NCBI GenBank assembly: GCA_017476785.1
Contig: JAFUZD010000059.1
Coordinates: 1-64,000, forward strand
Origin: Prevotella sp.
GTDB lineage: Bacteria; Bacteroidota; Bacteroidia; Bacteroidales; Bacteroidaceae
Length of the DNA: 64,000 nucleotides
Direction: 5' to 3'
Shown: positions 8,900-16,913 of the stretch, piece by piece
How the letters are laid out: the number at the start of each line of letters is the position of its first letter
Numbering within the stretch: the first letter of the stretch is position 1
Position numbers and translations under genes: made by a program
The notes under the pieces: generated by a model
Seen by the model: the letters and a program-made list of their open reading frames with translations, nothing else
Told to the model about the DNA's origin: nothing
Databases searched by the model: none

Positions 8900-9079
8900 C
8901 TATTTTTTGTTGTTTCTTTCCTTATAATATTGTATACCGGTCATAATGGCGCCAAAGGCTACTGCCTCGAACGCGATGCCACCCCAGTCGATAGCTGAAC
9001 CGGAAATCAGGTCGAGCAGCACGTAGATAACGGCAAAGAACAATGCCGTCGACACTGCCATTACGGTGTATCTATACAT
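8900..9079 (-). CDS. Small two-helix membrane protein
   Basis: A 59-residue open frame with two hydrophobic stretches (about residues 7-26 and 33-50, the second containing GGIAFEAVAFGAIMTG) and a basic tail ending YYKERNNKK. It overlaps the end of the phosphodiesterase gene by 8 bases and stops 9 bases before rmlB, so it fits tightly in the operon. Gene-like codon use and a start near a GGAGCC sequence support it. Function unknown. Confidence 0.6.
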   Translation of the reverse strand: MYRYTVMAVSTALFFAVIYVLLDLISGSAIDWGGIAFEAVAFGAIMTGIQYYKERNNKK

Positions 9080-9569
9080 TGGCTCCTAATGTTATAACGT
9101 CGCAATCACTCATTTTATTGCCGTCGATGGTCAGTCTTACCAACGTCCGTTCCTTCTGCCACCCCTGAATGCCGGCTGCACCGGGGTTGATGTGCAGCAG
9201 GCGGAGCGTACGGTCGTACTGCACTTTCAGTATGTGCGAATGGCCGCTGATGAACAGTTGAGGCGGCGAGGCATATATCTTGCCGCGTATGGAGGCATCG
9301 TAGTTGCCGGGATAGCCGCCGATGTGCTTCATCAGCACTTCCACGTCCTCACACTTCCACCGCAGTATCTCGGGGAACATACGCCGCAGGTCGCCGCCGT
9401 CGCAGTTGCCGCAGACGGCACGCAGCGGGCGGAAGTCGGCCAGCCGCTCGGCCAGCTCGACGGAGCAGATGTCGCCCGCGTGCCATATCTCGTCGCACTC
9501 CTCGAAGTAGGTCAGGTACTTATCGTCCCAGTAGGAATGCGTGTCGCTGAGGATTCCGATACGTTTCAT
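9072..9569 (-). CDS. YfcE/MJ0936-type metallophosphoesterase
   Basis: A 165-residue calcineurin-like phosphoesterase. The metal-binding motifs appear in order: LSDTHS (Asp9, His11), WHAGDI, CGNCD and GHSH. Size and motifs match the small phosphodiesterase family that includes YfcE. The chosen ATG gives an ATGA overlap with the upstream kinase-like gene. The natural substrate is unknown. Confidence 0.87.
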   Translation of the reverse strand: MKRIGILSDTHSYWDDKYLTYFEECDEIWHAGDICSVELAERLADFRPLRAVCGNCDGGDLRRMFPEILRWKCEDVEVLMKHIGGYPGNYDASIRGKIYASPPQLFISGHSHILKVQYDRTLRLLHINPGAAGIQGWQKERTLVRLTIDGNKMSDCDVITLGANV

Positions 9570-10189
9570 AGGCCAAAGCGTTTGCGGATAAAGTCGGCCA
9601 CAAACTGCTCCGTGGCCTGCAGTCCCAGTATCGACGAGTCTACACAGAGGTCGTAGCTGCTGGCGTGCCCCCACTTCTTGCCCGTATAGTAGTTGTAGTA
9701 GGCAGCCCGCTGGCTCTCGCGCTGCTCTATATACTTGCGGGCGGCAGCACGGTCAATCTTCTGCTTGTTCATTATCTGCTCAATGCGGTGGTCCATCGAC
9801 GCCGTGATGAACACGTTGACCACGTCTTTCCGCTCGCGCAGGATATAGTCGGCACAGCGCCCCACGAACACACAGCTGTCTGCCTCGGCAGCCTTCAAGA
9901 TGGCATCGCTCTGGAACTTGAACAGATTCTCCTGCGAGAACTTGTTCGCATAGAGGCTGTTGTCGCCCACCGGAGGCGTGTGCAGATGGAACAGCGACCG
10001 CAGGAAGCCGCGCTGCTCGTCGTTCTGCTCAAAGAACTTCTCGCTGAATCCGCTTTCCTTTGCAGCCAGATTCAGCAGTTCGCGGTCGTAGTATTTGCAG
10101 CCGAAGTCCAGTGCCAGCATTCGGCCGATGTCGTGTCCGCCGGAGCCCAACTGGCGGCCTACGTTGATGATGATATGTTTCTTGTCCAT
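9566..10189 (-). CDS. Cytidylate kinase-like family protein
   Basis: A 207-residue P-loop protein of the cytidylate-kinase-like family (Pfam Cytidylate_kin_2), distinct from the true Cmk at 51125. The nucleotide-binding loop is GRQLGSGGHDIGRML (about 11-25). Further motifs are CKYYDREL, FVGRCADYIL and DRAAARKYIEQ. Members are common in Bacteroidota and Firmicutes, and their substrate is usually unassigned. The stop overlaps the phosphoesterase start by 4 bases. Confidence 0.82.
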   Translation of the reverse strand: MDKKHIIINVGRQLGSGGHDIGRMLALDFGCKYYDRELLNLAAKESGFSEKFFEQNDEQRGFLRSLFHLHTPPVGDNSLYANKFSQENLFKFQSDAILKAAEADSCVFVGRCADYILRERKDVVNVFITASMDHRIEQIMNKQKIDRAAARKYIEQRESQRAAYYNYYTGKKWGHASSYDLCVDSSILGLQATEQFVADFIRKRFGL

Positions 10190-10196
10190 AATCTTT

Positions 10197-10281
10197 AGGA
10201 GTGTAGGAGTGACAGGAGTGTAGGAGTGATTGAAGTGATTGGAGTGTAGGAGTGATTGGAGTGTCGGAGTGTTGGAGTGAT
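10197..10281. repeat. AGGAGTG-type short tandem repeat array
   Basis: Irregular tandem units built on GGAGTG(T/A) with 7-9 base spacing fill most of the 98-base gap between the MATE gene and the cytidylate kinase-like gene. The same vocabulary fills 63834-64000 at the right edge of the window. Confidence 0.8.
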
Positions 10282-10287
10282 AGGGGT

Positions 10288-11685
10288 TCAGGAGCTCGGG
10301 AATTCAGAAGTCCGAGAGTTCTGAGTGGCCTCTGCGCTCCTCTTGAACTTGCGGATATACCATAGCAGGAGAGGGATGGTCATTGCAAACGAACCGAAGT
10401 CGCTTGCCGGCATTGCATACCAGACGCCATCCAACTGCCAGAAGCGAGGCAGCACATAGGCCAGCGGCAGCAGCAGCAACAGCTGGCGCGAGAGCGAGAG
10501 GAAAATGCTCACCTTCACCTTACCGATGCTCTGGAAGAAGTTGGTGATGGTGGCCTGCGCCCCCACGACGAAGAACACCAACATCACGATGCGAATACCG
10601 TTAGCCGACAAGTCGAGCAGCGTGGGGTCGGAGGTGAAGATGCGTGCTATCTCGCGCGGGAAGAGCATCGACAGCAACCAGCCTACCAGCAGGATGGAGG
10701 TAGAGGCGCCGATGGCCAGCCACAGGCAGCGCATCATACGGTCCAGCTTCTGCGCACCGTAGTTATAGCCCACGATGGGCTGCATTCCCTGTGTGATGCC
10801 GATGACGAACATAAAGAACACCATCGCCACCGAGTTGGCTATCGAGTAGGCACCCACGGCCATATCGCCGCCGTAGTGCACAAACTGGTTGTTCATAAAG
10901 ATGACGATGACGCAGGCCGTGAAGTTCATCAGGAAGGGAGAGATGCCGATGGCCGTGATGTTGCGCACGAGGTCGGCCCTCAGGCGGTAGATGCCGCGTT
11001 TCAGGTGCAGCAGCTCGCGCTTGTCGGAGAAGAGCCACATCTGCCAGCACAGGGCCAGCGACTGCGAGGTGATGGTGGCCAGTGCTGCGCCACGGATGCC
11101 CCAGCGGAACCACCAGACAAAGGCGACGACCAGCGCGATGTTGCAGCCCACGGTGAAGAGCGTGGCATACATCGCGTGGCGCGGCTTGCCGGCCGCACGC
11201 AGCACGGCGTTCATACCGAAGTACATATGCGTCACCATATTGCCCAGCAGGATGACCGTCATAAACTCGCGGGCATAGGGCAGCGTCACGTCGCTGGCAC
11301 CGAAGAAGCGCAGAATGGGGTCGAGGAACAGAAGGCACACTGCCATAAACACGAAACCCACGATGAGATTGAGCGTCACGGTGTTGCCCAGCAGCTGCTC
11401 GGCAGTGCGATAGTCGCGCTGTCCCAGCTTCACCGAGATGCACGTCGAGGCACCCACGCCCACGGCAGCCCCAAAGGCACCACTCAGGTTCATAAAGGGA
11501 AACGTAATGCCCAGTCCGGCAATCGCCTCCGGTCCTACCACCTGCCCGATGAAAGCACGGTCGATGATGTTATACAGACTCGAGGCGGTCATCGCCACGA
11601 TGGCCGGCAGGGCATACTGCGTCAGCAACTGTCCCACGGGCTTGGTGCCCAGCTCGAGTGTAGCTTGCTTATTATCCATTGACAT
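10288..11685 (-). CDS. MATE-family multidrug/Na+ efflux transporter
   Basis: A 465-residue protein with about 12 hydrophobic segments and the MATE repeat layout. Typical features are the N-terminal YALPAIVAMTASSLYN and DRAFIGQVVGPEAIAG, and the second-half start near TQGMQPIVGYNYGA. The ATG at 11685 (or 11679) follows the promoter at 11702-11733. The last residues, NSRTSEFPSS, come from repeat-like DNA (TCTCGGA, CCCGAGC) that resembles the Ser/Glu-rich insert of TopB. The substrate is unknown. It is the first gene of the long minus-strand run. Confidence 0.92.
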   Translation of the reverse strand: MSMDNKQATLELGTKPVGQLLTQYALPAIVAMTASSLYNIIDRAFIGQVVGPEAIAGLGITFPFMNLSGAFGAAVGVGASTCISVKLGQRDYRTAEQLLGNTVTLNLIVGFVFMAVCLLFLDPILRFFGASDVTLPYAREFMTVILLGNMVTHMYFGMNAVLRAAGKPRHAMYATLFTVGCNIALVVAFVWWFRWGIRGAALATITSQSLALCWQMWLFSDKRELLHLKRGIYRLRADLVRNITAIGISPFLMNFTACVIVIFMNNQFVHYGGDMAVGAYSIANSVAMVFFMFVIGITQGMQPIVGYNYGAQKLDRMMRCLWLAIGASTSILLVGWLLSMLFPREIARIFTSDPTLLDLSANGIRIVMLVFFVVGAQATITNFFQSIGKVKVSIFLSLSRQLLLLLPLAYVLPRFWQLDGVWYAMPASDFGSFAMTIPLLLWYIRKFKRSAEATQNSRTSEFPSS

Positions 11686-11701
11686 CTTTTTTATTCTTAG
11701 T

Positions 11702-11733
11702 GCAAAGGTACGGCAATTCCATCGAACGGCCAA
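11702..11733 (-). promoter_or_regulatory. Bacteroidota-type promoter of the MATE operon
   Basis: On the minus strand, TTG (11733-11731), 20 bases, then TACCTTTGC (11710-11702). This matches the Bacteroidota primary-sigma consensus TTTG-N19/21-TAnnTTTG and lies 17 bases before the chosen start codon. Confidence 0.8.
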
Positions 11734-11790
11734 AGGTTTTAATGTTTATTAGGGAATTGTCCGAAGCCCATCGGGAGCGTGAGGCGGCGG

Positions 11791-11852
11791 TAAATTCTCG
11801 CGAGAATTTTCAGAATTTTCGCGAGAATTCCCAAGATTCTCGCGAGAATTTC
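11791..11852. promoter_or_regulatory. Triple TTCTCGCGAGAA palindrome array with 21-bp period
   Basis: Three near-identical palindromes, cores TTCTCGCGAGAA, TTTTCGCGAGAA and TTCTCGCGAGAA, have centres at 11800.5, 11821.5 and 11842.5, exactly 21 bp apart (two helical turns). The array lies between the divergent MATE and peptidase promoters in a 297-base gap that otherwise holds only those promoters. A matching array is at 31283-31344. It looks like an operator set; the protein that binds is unknown. Confidence 0.75.
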
Positions 11853-11918
11853 ATTTCGTCCCACTGTCCGCACCCCGTCGCGGAGCATCGTCCATTACAA
11901 AAAATCGCCCTGCGAATG

Positions 11919-11949
11919 TTGGCAGTTCGGCCAAATTGATTACCTTTGC
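11919..11949 (+). promoter_or_regulatory. Promoter of the S8 peptidase gene
   Basis: TTG (11919-11921), 19 bases, TACCTTTGC (11941-11949), 33 bases before the peptidase ATG. It matches the Bacteroidota promoter consensus closely. Confidence 0.82.
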
Positions 11950-11982
11950 ATTTCGGAAATCAACATTATTACCTAAAAAGAT

Positions 11983-13392
11983 ATGCTACGCACACTCTTC
12001 GCCACGCTACTGCTGCTGGCCACCGCCACGGTCGCCACAGCCCGCAGGCCAGCTATGCAGGCCGCTCCCGCCGAGAAAGGAGAACAGGCCCACATCTACC
12101 GGTTCTATCTGAAAGACAAGCACAACACGCCCTACTCCATCGCCCATCCGGGGCGTTTCCTGACGCGCAAGTCCATTGAGCGCCGACAGCGGCAAAACCT
12201 GCCCGTCGACTCCACCGACCTGCCCGTCAACCCGAAGTACGTGAAGCAGTTCGAACGTCGCGGCGTCGTGGTGGTAGGCACCAGCCGCTGGCAGAACACG
12301 GTGCTGGTCTACGTGCGCGACACGGCTGCGCTGGAGCCGCTGAAGCAGCTGGACTGCGTCAGCCGGTGGAAGCACGTGTGGAGCACGCCCGAGCGCATTG
12401 ACGAGTACCCCAAGCGGATGGAGTATCACGAGCGGTTCAACGACTGGGACTCGCTGCCGTCGTCGACCTATGGCCGCGCCCGCGACCAGATTCTCACGCT
12501 GGGCGGCGAGCGACTGCACAACATCGGAATGCGCGGCAAGGGAATGACCATCGCCGTGATTGACGGCGGATTCAACAATGTAGACCGCATCCCAGCTTTC
12601 CAGCAAATCGACATCCGCGGCTCGCGCGACTTCGTCTATCCGGGCTCGCCCAGCATCTTTGCCGAGGGCGACCACGGCACACGGGTACTCTCGGCACTGG
12701 CCATCAACCAGCCTTATATCTTCGTGGGTACGGCGCCCGAAGCCAGCTACTGGCTGCTGCGCAGCGAAGACGGACAGTCGGAGCAGGAGGTTGAAGAGGA
12801 CTACTGGACCTTTGCCGCCGAGTTTGCCGACTCGGTGGGTGCCGACATCATCAGCAGTTCGCTGGGCTACAACGAGTTCGACGACCGCTCGACCAGCCAC
12901 CGGCTGTGGCAGCTCGACGGCCACGCCACCTACATCAGCCACTCGGCCTCGCTGCTGGCCGCGAAGGGCATCATCCTCGTATGCTCAGCCGGCAACTCGG
13001 GGATGGGACAATGGAAGAAGCTCACTTCACCGGCCGATGCCGACCGGTGTATCACCGTAGGCGCACTGACCCCCGACCTCAACAACGCGCCATTCAGCTC
13101 CATAGGTCCCACGCAGGACGGCCGCGTCAAGCCCGACGTAATGGCCATCGGCAGTCCTGCCTCGGTGGTCAACGGGCGGGGAATGATTTCGCAGGATATG
13201 GGCACCTCGTTCTCCACACCCATCGTATGCGGGCTGGTGGCCTGTCTGTGGCAGGCTCTCCACACGAAGACGGCCGACGAGATAATGGAACTGATTCGCC
13301 AGAGCGGCTCCAACTACGTTCACCCCGACAACATCTTCGGCTACGGCATCCCCGACTTCTGGAAAGCGTATGAGCAAGGGAACCTCCCCTAA
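11983..13392 (+). CDS. Secreted subtilisin-like (S8) serine peptidase
   Basis: A 469-residue S8-family peptidase with a signal peptide (about residues 1-20). The catalytic triad is visible: Asp194 in VIDGG, His231 in GDHGTRV and Ser409 in GTSFSTP; the oxyanion Asn338 is in SAGNSG. Residues about 36-120 form a propeptide-like region. The protein ends GYGIPDFWKAYEQGNLP with no type IX sorting domain; the last three codons and the TAA stop are the beginning of a 33-bp C/G-rich repeat, so the C-terminus may have been cut short by the repeat. Secretion route and substrate are inferred only. Confidence 0.9.
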   Translation: MLRTLFATLLLLATATVATARRPAMQAAPAEKGEQAHIYRFYLKDKHNTPYSIAHPGRFLTRKSIERRQRQNLPVDSTDLPVNPKYVKQFERRGVVVVGTSRWQNTVLVYVRDTAALEPLKQLDCVSRWKHVWSTPERIDEYPKRMEYHERFNDWDSLPSSTYGRARDQILTLGGERLHNIGMRGKGMTIAVIDGGFNNVDRIPAFQQIDIRGSRDFVYPGSPSIFAEGDHGTRVLSALAINQPYIFVGTAPEASYWLLRSEDGQSEQEVEEDYWTFAAEFADSVGADIISSSLGYNEFDDRSTSHRLWQLDGHATYISHSASLLAAKGIILVCSAGNSGMGQWKKLTSPADADRCITVGALTPDLNNAPFSSIGPTQDGRVKPDVMAIGSPASVVNGRGMISQDMGTSFSTPIVCGLVACLWQALHTKTADEIMELIRQSGSNYVHPDNIFGYGIPDFWKAYEQGNLP

Positions 13393-13510
13393 CCCCTCCT
13401 AAGGAGGGGGATGACTTCCACCTAATCTTTCAAAAGGAGGGGGAGGACCTCCCCTAACCCCTCCAAAGGAGGGGGATGAACCTCCCCTAACCCCTCCTAA
13501 GGAGGGGGAA
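13382..13510. repeat. 33-bp C/G-rich repeats, three direct copies
   Basis: Three copies of a 33-base unit beginning ACCTCCCCTAACCCCTCC and ending GGAGGGGGATGA lie at 13382-13414, 13447-13479 and 13480-13510 (last copy lacks the end). Copies 2 and 3 abut exactly. A partial copy (AAAGGAGGGGGAGG) is at 13433-13446. Each unit is itself an imperfect hairpin. The first copy supplies the stop codon of the peptidase. Confidence 0.9.
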
Positions 13511-13540
13511 CTGATATTCTATTGACTAAGCAATGAAGCA

Positions 13541-14875
13541 ATGAAGTACAATACGACATACGGCAAACCAAGCACCCCTCCTTTGGAGGGGAAGGGGGAG
13601 GTCTTTTCGATGCGCCAGCTGAACCTGATGGTGCGCGATGCCGTAGAGATGCACCTGCCCGACGAATACTGGGTGGAGGCCGAACTGGCGGAATGCCGTG
13701 AGAGCCGCGGCCACTGCTATATGGAGCTGGTGGAGAACGACGAGCGCACCAAGACGCCGGTGGCACGGGCCTCGGCCAAATGCTGGCGGCAGACGTGGGC
13801 GGTGATAGAGCCGCATTTCGTCCGCGTCACGGGACAGCCGTTGCACGCTGGGATGAAGGTGCTACTGCGCGTCTACGCCCAGTACCACGAGGCCTACGGG
13901 TTCTCGTGGATTGTCACCGACATCGACCCCACATTCACCATCGGCGACCTCGCCCGGCGCCGGGCCGAAATCATAGCCCAGCTCAAGCAGGAGGGCGTGT
14001 TCGACTTGCAGAAAGGGCTCCGACTGCCCGTATTCTGCCAGCGCATTGCCATCATCTCTTCTGCGACGGCTGCCGGCTACGGCGACTTCTGCCGCCAGCT
14101 GGAAGAAAACGACTATGGCTTCGTTTTTCATACCGAGCTCTTCAACGCCACGATGCAGGGCGAACAGACCGAACAGAGCATCATCAATGCACTGAATGAG
14201 ATTTATGCGAAGTCCGCCGCCCGCCCTTCACCCTCCGCCCTCCACGAGGCCCCATCCGCCCTCCCCGAGCCCCCCTTCGACTGCGTGGTCATCATCAGGG
14301 GAGGAGGGGCGACAGCCGATATGAGCGGCTTCGACACGCTGCTGCTGGCAGAGAACGTGGCACAGTTTCCGCTGCCCATCATCACCGGCATCGGCCACGA
14401 CCGCGACGAGTGCATCCTCGATATGGTCAGCCACCGCCGCGTCAAGACACCGACGGCAGCGGCGGCCCTGCTCATTGAGCATCTGGGCACCACCTACCAC
14501 CAGCTGGAGACGGCCCGCCAACGCATCGCAACGGCCGCCCAGCACCAGTTGGCCGACAGCCAAGCAGCACTGACGACACTGGCACAGCGCATCCCCATCC
14601 TGTTCAAACTGGTGAAGACCCGCGAGGACAACCGACTGGATCGCAGCGGCGAGCGCATCCGCCAAGCCATAGAGCGGCAGCTGACAGCCAACCGCCACCG
14701 CCTCGCACTGGCCGAAGAGCGCATCCGCCTGCTCGACCCACAGCTGCTACTGGCACGAGGATACAGCATCACCCTGCTCAACGGCCACGCACTGACCGAC
14801 GCCACGCAGGCTCACGCCGGCGACGAGATAGAGACACGGCTGGCAAAGGGAACGCTGCACGCCGTCGTCAAATAA
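13541..14875 (+). CDS. xseA: Exodeoxyribonuclease VII large subunit
   Basis: A 444-residue large subunit of exonuclease VII, which degrades single-stranded DNA. The N-terminal OB-fold has EYWVEAELAECRESRGHCYMEL, and the catalytic core has ISSATAAGYGDF, VVIIRGGGATADMSGFD and ITGIGHDRDE. The extended C-terminal helices and the RGYSITLLNG tail are intact. Two stretches look repeat-derived: residues about 9-20 (STPPLEGKGE), an inverted copy of the 33-bp repeat, and a Pro/Ser/Ala-rich loop at about 222-245. The start could be 13541 or the ATG at 13610 (MRQLNLM), which would exclude the repeat. xseB follows 32 bases downstream. Confidence 0.92.
   Translation: MKYNTTYGKPSTPPLEGKGEVFSMRQLNLMVRDAVEMHLPDEYWVEAELAECRESRGHCYMELVENDERTKTPVARASAKCWRQTWAVIEPHFVRVTGQPLHAGMKVLLRVYAQYHEAYGFSWIVTDIDPTFTIGDLARRRAEIIAQLKQEGVFDLQKGLRLPVFCQRIAIISSATAAGYGDFCRQLEENDYGFVFHTELFNATMQGEQTEQSIINALNEIYAKSAARPSPSALHEAPSALPEPPFDCVVIIRGGGATADMSGFDTLLLAENVAQFPLPIITGIGHDRDECILDMVSHRRVKTPTAAAALLIEHLGTTYHQLETARQRIATAAQHQLADSQAALTTLAQRIPILFKLVKTREDNRLDRSGERIRQAIERQLTANRHRLALAEERIRLLDPQLLLARGYSITLLNGHALTDATQAHAGDEIETRLAKGTLHAVVK
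13574..13602. repeat. Inverted copy of the C/G-rich repeat in the xseA N-terminus
   Basis: The 29 bases ACCCCTCC...GGGGGAGGT are the reverse complement of the 13447-13479 unit with a few changes. They are read in frame as PPLEGKGEV if xseA starts at 13541. Confidence 0.75.
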
Positions 14876-14907
14876 CGCAACAATCACCGATAATACATAC
14901 CACCCAG

Positions 14908-15111
14908 ATGAAGACAACAGAAACCTACGAGCAGTCCCTGCAACGGCTGGACGACATCGTACAGAAAATGGAGCGCAACGAATACGGCATTGATGAACTG
15001 ACTACACAGCTGAAAGAGGCGCAACGCCTCATCAAGCTGTGCAAAGACAAGCTCACCAAGACCGACGAAGAAATCAAAAAGATTCTCGAGAAGGACGAAC
15101 TTTTCACCTAA
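14908..15111 (+). CDS. xseB: Exodeoxyribonuclease VII small subunit
   Basis: A 67-residue helical protein of the XseB family: YEQSLQRLDDIVQKMERNE near the N-terminus, then LTTQLKEAQRLIKLCKDKL. This is the usual length and pattern of the small subunit that binds the XseA helices. It lies directly after xseA, presumably in one transcript. Confidence 0.93.
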   Translation: MKTTETYEQSLQRLDDIVQKMERNEYGIDELTTQLKEAQRLIKLCKDKLTKTDEEIKKILEKDELFT

Positions 15112-15138
15112 ACAGCGGCCTTTTTCAACTAAAATGCG

Positions 15139-15147
15139 TACCTTTGC
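15139..15147 (+). promoter_or_regulatory. Promoter -7 element of ilvE
   Basis: TACCTTTGC lies 42 bases before the ilvE ATG. The expected upstream TTG is replaced by a T-rich stretch, so the match is partial. Confidence 0.55.
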
Positions 15148-15188
15148 ATCACATTAATGAAATATAAAGACATAAAAACATAGACGTT

Positions 15189-16211
15189 ATGAAAGATTTA
15201 GACTGGAAAAATCTGTCATTCGGATATATCCCGACTGACTACAACGTGCGCTGCTATTATCGCGACGGCAAATGGGGAGAGGTAGAAATATGCTCTGACG
15301 AATACCTGAAACTGCATATGGCCGCCACCAGCCTGCACTACGGACAGGAGGCCTTTGAGGGTCTGAAGGCCTACCGCTGCCCCGACGGGAAGGTGCGCGT
15401 GTTCCGCGTAGAAGACAACGCAGCACGCTTGCAGTCCACCTGCCGCGGCATCCTGATGCCCGAAGTGCCCACCGAGCTGTTCGTGGAGATGGTGAAGAAG
15501 GTGGTCAGACTGAATCAGGAATACATCCCGACCTACGAGAGCGGCGCCACGCTCTATATCCGTCCGCTGCTCATCGGCACCTCTGCGCAGGTAGGCGTGC
15601 ACCCCGCTAAGGAATATCTCTTTATGATTTTCGTCACGCCCGTGGGTCCTTACTTCAAAGGCGGATTCTCCACGAATCCCTATGTCATCATCCGCGACTA
15701 CGACCGCTCGGCTCCGCTGGGCACCGGAAAGTATAAAGTGGGCGGCAACTATGCGGCTTCGCTCTATGCCAACAACCTCGCCCACGAGAAAGGCTATGCC
15801 TGCGAGTTCTATCTGGACGCAAAGGAGAAGAAGTACATCGACGAGTGCGGTGCTGCCAACTTCTTCGGTATTAAGGACAATACCTACGTGACGCCGAAGT
15901 CGACCAGCATCCTGCCCAGCATCACCAACCGCTCGCTGATGCAGGTGGCTGAGGACTTGGGGATGAAGGTGGAGCGTCGGCAGATTCCCGAAGAGGAGCT
16001 GGAGACGTTTGAAGAGGCCGGTGCCTGCGGCACGGCAGCCGTCATCAGCCCCATCTCGTATATCGACGACCTCGACAACAACAAGCGTTACACCTTCTCG
16101 AAGGACGGCCAGCCCGGCCCCATCTCGCGCAAGCTGTACGACACGCTGCGCGCCATTCAGTACGGAGAAATAGAAGACAAGCACGGCTGGACCACGGTCG
16201 TCATTGAGTAA
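15189..16211 (+). CDS. ilvE: Branched-chain amino acid aminotransferase
   Basis: A 340-residue fold-type IV PLP enzyme for the last step of Val, Leu and Ile synthesis. Motifs: SLHYGQEAFEGLKAYR near the N-terminus, the PLP lysine region GTGKYKVGGNYAAS (Lys183), DECGAANFFG, and GACGTAAVISPI for cofactor binding. Length and motifs match the longer BCAT subgroup common in Bacteroidota. It is followed by the DUF975-like gene 47 bases later. Confidence 0.94.
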   Translation: MKDLDWKNLSFGYIPTDYNVRCYYRDGKWGEVEICSDEYLKLHMAATSLHYGQEAFEGLKAYRCPDGKVRVFRVEDNAARLQSTCRGILMPEVPTELFVEMVKKVVRLNQEYIPTYESGATLYIRPLLIGTSAQVGVHPAKEYLFMIFVTPVGPYFKGGFSTNPYVIIRDYDRSAPLGTGKYKVGGNYAASLYANNLAHEKGYACEFYLDAKEKKYIDECGAANFFGIKDNTYVTPKSTSILPSITNRSLMQVAEDLGMKVERRQIPEEELETFEEAGACGTAAVISPISYIDDLDNNKRYTFSKDGQPGPISRKLYDTLRAIQYGEIEDKHGWTTVVIE

Positions 16212-16258
16212 GAAACTTTTTAAACCACAACTGAATCGCATTTAGGAACAAAGAGACA

Positions 16259-16903
16259 ATGGATACGATATCAAATTACAAGAACAGAGCCATTGAGAAT
16301 CTGACTGGCAACTGGGACACGGCTGCCATCGTAACGCTGGTTTATTTCCTGATTATCATCATCCCCACCAAAATCCTCGAGAAAACCAGTGAAAATATGG
16401 GCAACATATGGTTGCTCATAGCACTCCCCATCGGATGGGGATTCACCGTGATGTTCCTCAGCTTCATTCGGGGCGAAGAACTTCAAATAGGCAAGATGTT
16501 CCTCTGCTTCATTCGGGGCGAAGAACTTCAAACAGGCAAGATGTTCGACGGAATAAAGAGCTACGGCCGTATCTTCCGTGCCTATCTGGCGATGTGTATT
16601 GCCATCTTCATTGGTAGCATCTTGCTCGTTGTCCCCGGAATCATCGCTTGGCTGATGTTTTCGCAGGTTCCCTATGTCCTGAAAGACGACCCAAAGATTG
16701 GTATATTTGATGCACTGCAAAAGAGCGCAAAGATGATGGATGGGCACAAGACGGACCTGTTCCTGCTGATTTTCAGCTTCATCGGCTGGTTCCTGCTGAG
16801 CATCCTCACGGCCGGCATCGGCTTCCTTTTCCTGTCGCCCTACTACGAAACCACGTGCGCCCACTTCTACGAGGACTTGAAGGCCGAGAAGAAAGTTGCC
16901 TAA
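16259..16903 (+). CDS. DUF975-like membrane protein with an internal duplication
   Basis: A 214-residue integral membrane protein with four to five hydrophobic segments, beginning [17 protein letters not shown], which resembles the DUF975 family (RAREALKGNW pattern). Residues about 67-96 are two nearly identical 15-residue units ([15 protein letters not shown] / [15 protein letters not shown]), encoded by a 45-bp direct duplication; family members would be expected to have one. It ends 10 bases before trmB. Function unknown. Confidence 0.7.
   Translation: MDTISNYKNRAIENLTGNWDTAAIVTLVYFLIIIIPTKILEKTSENMGNIWLLIALPIGWGFTVMFLSFIRGEELQIGKMFLCFIRGEELQTGKMFDGIKSYGRIFRAYLAMCIAIFIGSILLVVPGIIAWLMFSQVPYVLKDDPKIGIFDALQKSAKMMDGHKTDLFLLIFSFIGWFLLSILTAGIGFLFLSPYYETTCAHFYEDLKAEKKVA
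16459..16548. repeat. 45-bp in-frame direct duplication
   Basis: Two 45-base copies, each containing TTCATTCGGGGCGAAGAACT and differing at only a few bases, lie head to tail inside the DUF975-like gene. The near identity suggests a recent duplication by slippage or recombination. Confidence 0.9.
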
Positions 16904-16913
16904 TCGTCACACG

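Noticed and set aside
7367..8998. A 543-codon plus-strand frame opposite rmlB and the 99-residue gene
   Set aside because: It runs across three well-supported minus-strand genes and encodes no recognisable domain.
13382..13510. Possible CRISPR array
   Set aside because: The 33-bp units are adjacent or separated by related repeat sequence; there are no unique spacers and no cas genes.
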